Origin: an uncultured Verrucomicrobia subdivision 3 bacterium
GTDB taxonomy: Bacteria > Verrucomicrobiota > Verrucomicrobiia > Limisphaerales > UBA11358
Length of the DNA: 50,887 bases
Direction: 5' to 3'
Assembly (NCBI GenBank): GCA_903944085.1
Contig: CAJAQO010000307.1
Location: 1 to 50,887 of the forward strand
Shown here: positions 44,566 through 50,887 of the stretch, piece after piece
Layout: every line of letters starts with the position of its first letter
How positions within the stretch are numbered: position 1 is the stretch's first letter
Notes under the pieces: model-generated
Database searches by the model: none
Told to the model about the DNA's origin: nothing
Seen by the model: the letters and a program-made list of their open reading frames with translations, nothing else
Program-made: the position numbers and the translations under genes

Positions 44566-45193
44566 TGATGACTACAGGCTGTAATCCGAACGCGGCCAGT
44601 TTTGCGGCAGTGGACTTGCAATCTGTGTGGAGAATACTCCGAATTCCCAAACTCTCCGCGACTTGAACGAACAGCGGCGTGTTTTCGATATAAACAATTT
44701 GGCCGGCTGGCACCTGCGCGATGTCGAGCGCCAGCCGAAAGATGTCCGCGTCGGGCTTGCGGAGGTGAACAAAGCACGAGGAAATAAACGCATCTACAAA
44801 ACCGTCCAGTTTGAATTGGCGAATGCGATAAGCATTCACTTCACGCGCCTCGTTGCTGACCACGAAAATTTTCAATTTGTATTTTGCTTTAAGATGGCGA
44901 ACCAGTTCAATCATCTCACTGAAAGGTTTCGATTGCGCGAACATGAACTGACGAAACTCGGCCCGCGTGAATGGGCGTTTTTTCCAGAAGACCACCCGGT
45001 CTAAATATTCCTGGAAGGTGATTTTATCCTCTTCTTGGATTTCAAAGTTCAGCTCATGCCGTTCCTGCATTTCGGCCCAGTCGAGCTTGAAGTGCTTCGC
45101 CGCGCGCTTGCGAGCATGATGATCCCAGCCGTTGGTAAGCAAGACACCGCCGACATCCAGAAACAGGCAGGTGATAGGAACAGTCTTTTTCAT
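44552..45193 (-). CDS. HAD-family phosphatase
   Basis: A 213-residue haloacid-dehalogenase-like hydrolase. Motif I is CLFLDVGGVLL with nucleophile Asp13; the usual second Asp of DxD is Gly, as in YihX-type members. Motif II is VVSNE, the Lys of motif III lies in LRKPDADIF, and motif IV is IVYIENTPLF, where Glu-Asn replaces the usual Asp-Asp pair. That change may alter metal binding. Start ATG 45193 is chosen over an upstream one that lacks homology. It sits between glgP (11 bases upstream) and ackA (overlapping). A sugar-phosphate substrate is likely but unproven. Confidence 0.82.
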   Translation of the reverse strand: MKKTVPITCLFLDVGGVLLTNGWDHHARKRAAKHFKLDWAEMQERHELNFEIQEEDKITFQEYLDRVVFWKKRPFTRAEFRQFMFAQSKPFSEMIELVRHLKAKYKLKIFVVSNEAREVNAYRIRQFKLDGFVDAFISSCFVHLRKPDADIFRLALDIAQVPAGQIVYIENTPLFVQVAESLGIRSILHTDCKSTAAKLAAFGLQPVVINEAR

Positions 45194-45204
45194 GCTGCAA
45201 TAAT

Positions 45205-47754
45205 TTAACGCTGCCACACGATTCTCGAATCTTCCAGCGGGAAGGCGAGGCCTTCGTAGTGCGGTAGCACGCGCGCCGTATAGTCCGCTGGCGATCGGAT
45301 GGCAGGCACCGTTGCACTGTAAATATAGCTGCCGGCTTCGTCCGCCAGCGGATGAAGCAGGGTCATTTCCTGGCGCACGGTAGAACTGCCTTTGGTTCCA
45401 TCGGCATAGAGTTCCACGCGCACCGACTTGGGGTCAAGGCCGTGGAGACAAACTTGTATCTCAAATATGTGTTGGTCGCCTTTGCTTTCCACCTTCACTT
45501 GCCCGAAGTGCAGTGTGGCCCATTTCTGATCCAAGCTATGATGCCAATCCACTATTTGCTTGGCTGCGGCACCTTTGTTGGCCACGCGTGATTGGCAGGC
45601 AATCACTGCCGGAAGATAGTGTTGTTCGGTATATTCGCGCACGGTGCGGTCGGCGGCGAAGTGCGGAGTCAAACGCGCCATGCTTTCCCGCATTCGTTTG
45701 ACCCAGACAATCGGAATGCCTTTTTCGTTGCGCGCATAAAATTCAGGAATCACTTCGCGTTCGAGTCTTTCATAGAGCGCCTCAGCTTCGGCTGCGTCCC
45801 AAACGGGATCGCTGCCATGTTCCTGACCGTCGCCCAGCGCCCAGCCTAAATCGGACACATAGGCCTCGGCCCACCAGCCATCCAATTCCGAAAGATTTAA
45901 GCCGCCATTCACCAACACCTTCATGCCGCTTGTGCCACAGGCTTCCCACGGACGCCGGGGTGTGTTGAGCCAGACGTCCACACCTTGCACCAGGCGCTCG
46001 GTCAATTGCATATCATAGTCGCTGAGAAAAATAGCGTGCGGACGAACTTCTGGTCGGCGAATGAATTGAATCCACTCTTTAATCAGCGCCTGTCCTTCTT
46101 TGTCCGCCGGATGCGCCTTGCCCGCAATCATAAGTTGCACGGGTCGCTGCGGATTGGACAGCAGGCGCAACAATCGCTCCGGATCGTGCAACAGCAAATT
46201 AGGTCTTTTGTAAGTTGCGAAGCGGCGCGCAAAACCGATGGTTAATATTTTCGGATCAAAAAGATGTTTCGCTTCCTCAATGGTTTCGGCGGAAGCGCCG
46301 GCAGCGGCATAGTGCCGGGCCAGACGCTCGCGCGCATAATCAACAAGGCACTCGGTGGAAGTGGTGCGCAACTGCCAGAGATTTTCGTCGGGGACGCTGC
46401 GAATCCCTTGCTGTTCCAGATTTTCCTTCATCCCCAGCCAGCGGTCTTTGCCGCAGGCTCTGGTCCAAAGTTCGTCGGCGGCGGCGGAATCCCACGTCGG
46501 ATGATGAACGCCATTGGTGACGTGACCAATGGGAACTTCGTCCACCGGCCAGTGCGGAAAGAGCGGCGAAAATAATTGCCGGCTCACTTGACCGTGCAGG
46601 CGGCTCACGCCATTCGCCGCACCGCTGCCGCGAATGGCCAGATACGCCATGTTGAAACTTTCCGAAGCGTCGTTCGGATTTTGGCGGCCCAAAGCCAGTA
46701 AGTCATAGAGCGAGATACCGAGCTTATCTGTGGCGTAATGTCCAAGGTATTGCTCGATGAGCGCCGGCGTAAAACGATCAAAGCCCGCAGTCACGGCCGT
46801 GTGGGTGGTAAAAAGATTTCCGGCGCGCGTGGCGGCCAACGCCACTTCAAATGGCTGCGCATTTTCCTGCATGAAACTGCGGGCGCGCTCCAACACCGCA
46901 AAGGCCGCATGACCTTCGTTCAAGTGGCAGACATCCGGTTGGATGCCTAGCGCCGCGAGCAATCGCCAGCCGCCAATGCCCAGCAGCATTTCCTGCTTGA
47001 GGCGCAACTCTGGCCCACCGCCGTATAACTCACTGGTGATGCCGCGATGCGCGGGAAAGTTCGCCGCATCATTGCTGTCCAGCAGATAAAGTTTTACTCG
47101 TCCGACTTGCACCTGCCACGCGCGCAACCAGACGGAATAACCCGGCAAGGTGATTTCCAAACGCAGCCACTCACCGTTCGGCTGGCGCAACGGCGTGATC
47201 GGCAACTGTCCCGGGTCGTTATACGGGTAAAGCGCCTGCTGTGAACCGTCCTTGTCAATCACCTGACGAAAGTAACCTTGTTGATAAAGCAGTCCCACGC
47301 CAATGACGGGCACGCCGAGATCGCTCGCCGCTTTGAGCTGATCGCCGGCCACATTGCCCAGCCCGCCGGAATAAATGGGCAGCGCCTCGCTCAACATATA
47401 TTCCATGCTGAAATACGCGACGCACTTCAGCGGCGACTGCGGGTGGATTTTCTGAAACCACGCCGGCGCTGCTGCCGCCTGCCGCTTGGTTTGCAGCAAA
47501 TCATCAATGTTTTTGCGAAAGGCCGGATTGGACAGCACGCCCTTGAGTTTGTCTTTCGAGACCGTTTGCAGAACCACCCAGGGATTTTGGGTGTGCTCCC
47601 ACAGCGCAGGATCAAGCTGCCGCCAAACTTCGTCGGTGGCGTGGTTCCACGACCAATGTAAATCCAATGCCAGCTCCGCCAGGGAATCAAAACCTTCGAT
47701 GCCCGCATGCGGAGAGCTGTAGATCGGTTGGCTGACCGGGGATGGTTCGTTCAT
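45205..47754 (-). CDS. glgP: Alpha-glucan phosphorylase
   Basis: An 849-residue PLP enzyme of the shorter phosphorylase subfamily with an N-terminal DUF3417 domain (DSLAELALDLHWSWNHATDE). It releases glucose 1-phosphate from glycogen or maltodextrin. Signatures: AYFSMEYMLSEALPIYSGGL, HLNEGHAAFAVLERAR, GFARRFATYKRPNLLL, RPWEACGTSGMKVLVNGGLN (PLP lysine in GMK) and LSELDGWWAEAY. The C-terminal 100 residues form an extra beta domain. It feeds sugar phosphates to the xfp-ackA branch. The start is at ATG 47754. Confidence 0.93.
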   Translation of the reverse strand: MNEPSPVSQPIYSSPHAGIEGFDSLAELALDLHWSWNHATDEVWRQLDPALWEHTQNPWVVLQTVSKDKLKGVLSNPAFRKNIDDLLQTKRQAAAAPAWFQKIHPQSPLKCVAYFSMEYMLSEALPIYSGGLGNVAGDQLKAASDLGVPVIGVGLLYQQGYFRQVIDKDGSQQALYPYNDPGQLPITPLRQPNGEWLRLEITLPGYSVWLRAWQVQVGRVKLYLLDSNDAANFPAHRGITSELYGGGPELRLKQEMLLGIGGWRLLAALGIQPDVCHLNEGHAAFAVLERARSFMQENAQPFEVALAATRAGNLFTTHTAVTAGFDRFTPALIEQYLGHYATDKLGISLYDLLALGRQNPNDASESFNMAYLAIRGSGAANGVSRLHGQVSRQLFSPLFPHWPVDEVPIGHVTNGVHHPTWDSAAADELWTRACGKDRWLGMKENLEQQGIRSVPDENLWQLRTTSTECLVDYARERLARHYAAAGASAETIEEAKHLFDPKILTIGFARRFATYKRPNLLLHDPERLLRLLSNPQRPVQLMIAGKAHPADKEGQALIKEWIQFIRRPEVRPHAIFLSDYDMQLTERLVQGVDVWLNTPRRPWEACGTSGMKVLVNGGLNLSELDGWWAEAYVSDLGWALGDGQEHGSDPVWDAAEAEALYERLEREVIPEFYARNEKGIPIVWVKRMRESMARLTPHFAADRTVREYTEQHYLPAVIACQSRVANKGAAAKQIVDWHHSLDQKWATLHFGQVKVESKGDQHIFEIQVCLHGLDPKSVRVELYADGTKGSSTVRQEMTLLHPLADEAGSYIYSATVPAIRSPADYTARVLPHYEGLAFPLEDSRIVWQR

Positions 47755-47798
47755 ATATTTTTGAGTTTAGTGCGAGTGAAGATCGTTTTCCATTGGCA

Positions 47799-48413
47799 TC
47801 AGTTTGGATCGCCCTCGTTTCGCCACACCGCTACCGCTTCCGAAATCGTCATCGGATGCGGCGGCAAGGGCGCGCAGTAGCTGTCGGTCTTGAATTTAGT
47901 TCCCAAACTGTCGCCTGCAATCGCCTGGGTTTTGCTTTCGAGTTGCGCCACTTTTGCGAGCCGGCGGCGGAATCGCTCTGCGCCTTTGAAGCGCGCGGCG
48001 AGAAACGTTTGCACCAATTTCCAAGCGAGTTCATGGCCGATCAGCCGGCCGCCAAAACAGATCATGTTCAAATCATCATCCTCGACGCCTTGATGCGCCG
48101 AAAAGTTTTCGTCAATCAAGCCGGCCCTGACTCCTGCCACTTTGTTTGCGGCAATGGATGCGCCAACTCCGCTGCCGCAAATGCCCACGCCGCGATCCAT
48201 CGTCCCGGCGGCAACCGCGCGTGCCAGGGGAATGATAAAATCTGGATAATCATCGTCCGCCTTCAACTGGCGGTCGCCAAAATCAGTGACTTCATAACCG
48301 GCTCCGCGCAATTTTCCGGCCAGAAATTCCTTCAATTCAAAACCGCCGTGGTCGGCAGCGATGCCAACACGTTTCAGCGGCTTTGGCAAAATGGCTTCCG
48401 CTTGAAGACTCAT
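47799..48413 (-). CDS. rpiB: Ribose 5-phosphate isomerase B (RpiB/LacAB family)
   Basis: A 204-residue sugar-phosphate isomerase that interconverts ribose 5-phosphate and ribulose 5-phosphate. Signatures: GIAADHGGFELKEFL and the catalytic Cys79 in GVGICGSGVGASIAANKV, then GGRLIGHELAWKLVQTFL. It is about 50 residues longer than usual, with a Lys/Pro-rich tail after residue 155. It helps make pentose phosphates for phosphoketolase. Its start overlaps the stop of the preceding oxidoreductase by one base. Confidence 0.93.
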   Translation of the reverse strand: MSLQAEAILPKPLKRVGIAADHGGFELKEFLAGKLRGAGYEVTDFGDRQLKADDDYPDFIIPLARAVAAGTMDRGVGICGSGVGASIAANKVAGVRAGLIDENFSAHQGVEDDDLNMICFGGRLIGHELAWKLVQTFLAARFKGAERFRRRLAKVAQLESKTQAIAGDSLGTKFKTDSYCAPLPPHPMTISEAVAVWRNEGDPN

Positions 48414-49516
48414 TATCTTATGACGAGTTGCGGTCCCATCGCCGGATAGTCGGTATACCCCTTTTTTGCGCCGCCATACAAGGTCGCTTCCTCTAGCGCG
48501 TTCAGCGGCGCGTTCAAACGGAAGCGTTCGGGCAAATCAGGATTCGCAATAAACAAACGCCCAAACGCCACAGCATCAGCCATGTCTTCTGCCAAGCCTT
48601 GCGTTGCGGTCGCGTAAGTGAAGCCATTGGCGATAATCAATGGCCCATGAAATTCTTTGCGCAGCGCGGCCAGCGGCACGGGCACCGCGCCATGTTCCAA
48701 ATCATCTTTCGTGGACACGATCAAATGCGCATAGGCGAGTTTGAAACGATTCAACTCGTGCAGCACATGGCTGAAGGTCGCCAGCGGATTTGAATCGTGC
48801 ATGTCATTAAAGACGCCGCCCGGCGAGAAGCGGATGCCCACATGGTCGGCGCCCCAAACTTGCGCGACGGCGTCGGTCACTTCCAAAGTCAGCCGCGCGC
48901 GATTCCGCACTGGCCCGCCATATTCATCCTTGCGCTGATTCGTGCCATCGCGGAGAAACTGGTCGAGCAAATAGCCATTGGCATTGTGGATTTCCACGCC
49001 GTCGAAGCCGGCCGTTTTCGCGCGTTCAGCACCGGCGGCATATTGTGCCACGATGCCGGGCAATTCCTCCTTCTTCAACGCACGCGGCGTGACGTAAGGT
49101 TGCATTCCATTTTCCGTGAGCACCTGGCCAGTGCGCGGAGCGATGGCGCTGGGCGCGACCGGCAATCCGCCGTCCAATTGAAAACTCGGATGCGAGATTC
49201 GCCCCATGTGCCAGAGCTGAAGAAAAATTCTTCCACCCGCCTGATGCACCGCCTCGGTCACGCGCTGCCAGCCCGCGACTTGTGCCGCCGTATAAATGCC
49301 GGGCGTGTTGGGACAGCCCGTGCCCTGCTGGGAAATCGCCACGGCTTCGCTGACGATCAGTCCCGCCGCCGCGCGCTGCGCATAATATTCCGCCATCAAC
49401 GGCGTGGGCACGCGGCCCGGCCCCGCGCGCATCCGCGTGAGCGGGGCCATGACGATGCGGTTCGGCGCTTCCATCGCGCCCAGGCGAACGGGAGTAAACA
49501 GATTGGGAGTATTCAT
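48413..49516 (-). CDS. nemA: Old yellow enzyme-family alkene reductase
   Basis: A 367-residue FMN-dependent oxidoreductase of the NemA/OYE group, which reduces activated double bonds, nitro compounds or glycerol trinitrate with NAD(P)H. Signatures: NRIVMAPLTRMRA, YYAQRAAAGLIVSEAVAIS, LQLWHMGRISHP, and the His-x-x-Asn pair in GFDGVEIHNANGYLLDQFL, then NQRKDEYGG. FMN-site AFGRLFIANPDLPERF is present. It is the first gene of the minus-strand run. Its link to the fermentation genes is positional only. Confidence 0.93.
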   Translation of the reverse strand: MNTPNLFTPVRLGAMEAPNRIVMAPLTRMRAGPGRVPTPLMAEYYAQRAAAGLIVSEAVAISQQGTGCPNTPGIYTAAQVAGWQRVTEAVHQAGGRIFLQLWHMGRISHPSFQLDGGLPVAPSAIAPRTGQVLTENGMQPYVTPRALKKEELPGIVAQYAAGAERAKTAGFDGVEIHNANGYLLDQFLRDGTNQRKDEYGGPVRNRARLTLEVTDAVAQVWGADHVGIRFSPGGVFNDMHDSNPLATFSHVLHELNRFKLAYAHLIVSTKDDLEHGAVPVPLAALRKEFHGPLIIANGFTYATATQGLAEDMADAVAFGRLFIANPDLPERFRLNAPLNALEEATLYGGAKKGYTDYPAMGPQLVIR

Positions 49517-49559
49517 AATTTTGCCATGCAGAAACTGTTCCTTTTCGCCGCCGTGAACA

Positions 49560-49930
49560 ATGGGGTGAACACCCCATGAAATTAAACCACCAAGACGCCA
49601 GGGCGCGAAGACCTGACACGAATTTCACGAATGGACACGAAATGAATGGCAAGCCGAGCTATGGCTGCGCTGAAGGCGCTATGGAAATTAGCCCGGTGTT
49701 GGTGTGCTGGTGGCGGTGCGCAAGCACCACCTACGCCGGGGAACCGTCCCGCAAAACAATTTCTTCTCCGCATCGGATGGGGTAGCCGCAGGCCGGATGA
49801 GGTGAACCGCGAACTACACGAACCACGCGAACGAATTTCACGGCTGGCTGGCTTGGCCGAGAATCATCGCTTCAATTTTTTTTGGCGGCGGCCAGTTCGG
49901 CGGCGGCTTGGCGGCGCCTGGCATGCGCGA
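49560..49930. repeat. Cluster of intergenic repeats and palindromes
   Basis: This gap holds no supported gene. It contains a perfect inverted repeat ATGGGGTG/CACCCCAT (49560-49577), a degenerate CGCCA-GGCGC-AAG repeat (49585-49610), strings of 'cacgaat' (49612-49645) and 'cgaacyacacgaaccacgcgaacgaa' type (49804-49843, related to 3474-3506), and a GCCCGGTG...CGCCGGG hairpin (about 49690-49741) with an inner TGCTGGTGG/CCACC pair. These are typical of REP-like dispersed DNA. Confidence 0.55.
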
Positions 49931-49931
49931 A

Positions 49932-50093
49932 TCAGTGCGCGGCCTGGACAATCATCCGCAGGCCGAAGCGGGCATTTTCACGCGCGGCGGTCTGCTGCGC
50001 TTTGCGGATGGCCCGCTGCGCCTTGGCGACGAAGGGCGATTGTGCGCCACGCGCTTTAGCGGCTGGTTTCGATTTGTTTTTGGATGCGATCAT
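49932..50093 (-). CDS. Small basic protein after a zeta-toxin remnant
   Basis: A 53-residue frame starting MIASKNKSKPAAKARGAQSP, then FVAKAQRAIRKAQQTAAREN and ending GLRMIVQAAH. It is strongly basic and helical. It overlaps the end of the zeta-toxin-like fragment by 38 bases in another frame, the usual position of a small partner gene in such cassettes, from memory. With the upstream gene truncated it may no longer be functional. Confidence 0.45.
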   Translation of the reverse strand: MIASKNKSKPAAKARGAQSPFVAKAQRAIRKAQQTAARENARFGLRMIVQAAH

Positions 50094-50361
50094 AAATTGC
50101 AGGTTCAATCAGCAATGCCGCCCGGCCTTGCCAGCGGGCGATTAACTTGGGCGGACTGCCTGCCGCATTGAACAACAGGGCTTCATCCGCCACGGGAAGA
50201 TACAGCGAAAAGAAATTTCGTAAACTCGGCAAAAAGCGCCGCCGCAAATCCACTTCCGGCACGTCATGCCCGCCTTTGCGCACGCGCTGGCGCACCCGGG
50301 CCAGGGACATGGCGACAGCCGTCGCGCCGCAACATTCCGCGCCATTCTGCCGCGCACCCAA
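50056..50361 (-). pseudogene. C-terminal fragment of a zeta-toxin-like kinase
   Basis: The 101-residue frame contains RVRQRVRKGGHDVPEVDLRR and FLPSLRNFFSLYLPVADEAL, then the LFNAAGSPPKLIARW beta segment. This is the C-terminal part of zeta-toxin/ABC-type ATPase-like kinases (V-x-x-R-V-x-x-GGH-x-V-P). The P-loop kinase half that should precede it is missing; upstream DNA is unrelated. It is a toxin-antitoxin remnant. Confidence 0.6.
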
Positions 50362-50430
50362 TTAACCATTCACGCCTGTCGGTGCCGTTAAAACGGGCTG
50401 CCGCCTCCAATCTCCTGCCAGCCTGGGGTC

Positions 50431-50535
50431 ATTTCCATGACCCTAGACGGGGTTTCTTTAACCGTGTCAGACGTTTCCTTGGTCGTGGGAACGGTTCCAA
50501 GGGTCCTTGGAATGGCTCCAAGGGTCATGGAAATG
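50431..50535 (-). repeat. 21-nt tandem array (5 units) with heptapeptide coding sense
   Basis: Five 21-nt units start at 50431, 50452, 50473, 50494 and 50515. They are less alike than in the first array but keep the period and the GTTCC-AAGG / TTGGAA-like core. On the minus strand they read as heptads MTLGAIP, RTLGTVP, TTKETSD, TVKETPS. From 50536 to 50806 the DNA becomes markedly A+T rich, probably the promoter and leader of the last gene; no clear -35/-10 can be placed. Confidence 0.7.
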
Positions 50536-50806
50536 GCCGGATTCACCCTTGCCGGCCGCCGCTGGCCGACGCTTTTTGCCCGCCGAAAACGCGCAAACAC
50601 CCTGCAAATACAGGCGCTTTGCGGAATAACATTGGATTTTATAGGAGAAGTTACTGCTGTTAATAATAGATTTCTTAAAATAGTGCTAATCTTTTTTGCC
50701 AAAATTCCGTTAAGAAAAATGTCAGGTTCGGTCCATAAAAATGAATATACAAAACAACACATCGAAAATTAACCAGTATGAAAACTAACCAAGGGAGTCT
50801 AATCTT

Positions 50807-50887
50807 ATGAACGCAAAACCAGCCATCGGGTGGCTCAATGCCGACGGCGACGTGCCATTAATAAATGATGTCAGCGTGGTGCTGAAG
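50807..50887 (+). CDS. Start of a protein of unknown function (cut by window edge)
   Basis: The first 27 codons of a gene, starting MNAKPAIGWLNADGDVPLIN. A good ribosome site AAGGGAG lies 9 bases before the ATG. An A+T-rich leader and a 21-nt array precede it. The end is outside the window, so no function can be given. The MN-x-KP start and its setting resemble the unknown gene at 13732-14442. Confidence 0.6.
   Translation, partial: MNAKPAIGWLNADGDVPLINDVSVVLK

Overview
The window looks like a chromosomal segment of a Verrucomicrobiota bacterium. I base this on a PEP-CTERM protein, fragments of autotransporter-associated beta-strand-repeat proteins, an FG-GAP protein and GH5/beta-helix polysaccharide enzymes with signal peptides, a DUF4912 + GH57 pair, and many short intergenic repeats of the kind known from this phylum. 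Most of the window appears G+C rich. Two stretches look clearly less so by eye: the restriction-modification pair (11.4-13.7 kb) and the secreted-protein/integrase-scrap zone (31.6-38 kb). No lineage was computed.

Layout. 1-3.4 kb: kdpA (3' part), kdpB, kdpC for K+ uptake, plus a 37-residue membrane peptide. 3.7-10.6 kb: a GH42-like protein without its usual acid/base Glu, an AsmA-like protein, a stand-alone receiver domain, then DUF4912, a small membrane protein and a GH57 alpha-glucan enzyme. 10.7-13.7 kb: repeats, an antitoxin remnant, and a type II endonuclease + adenine methyltransferase pair. 13.7-16.2 kb: an unknown protein, a 21-nt tandem array, palindromes and a PEP-CTERM protein. 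16.2-21 kb: housekeeping genes dapA, dapB and folK facing dgt and ispH.

21-28.5 kb: a secreted beta-helix protein, an aldo-keto reductase, and an operon of GPH symporter, GH5 mannanase-like enzyme and cellobiose/mannobiose 2-epimerase, which fits use of beta-mannan oligosaccharides. 28.8-31.2 kb: an Fe-S helicase with an N-terminal nuclease domain. 31.2-38.5 kb: a scrap zone with broken autotransporter-type genes, a GH5 cellulase, an FG-GAP protein, three integrase stubs, tRNA-Val, tRNA-Leu and a broken atpD.

38.5-49.5 kb: a long minus-strand run of nemA-like oxidoreductase, rpiB, glgP, HAD phosphatase, ackA, PRC-barrel protein, phosphoketolase, small membrane protein and class I aldolase. 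Together these can turn glycogen-derived sugar phosphates into acetyl phosphate and then acetate + ATP. The run ends in the first ~100 codons of an F1-type ATPase beta gene of the N-ATPase type, with an in-frame stop, cut at tRNA-Leu.

49.5-50.9 kb: repeats, a truncated zeta-toxin-like gene, a second 21-nt heptad array, and the first 27 codons of another unknown gene. The most unusual pattern is that both 21-nt arrays lie 5' of an unknown gene beginning MN-x-KP, on the opposite coding sense, and share an L-G-T-V-P heptad.
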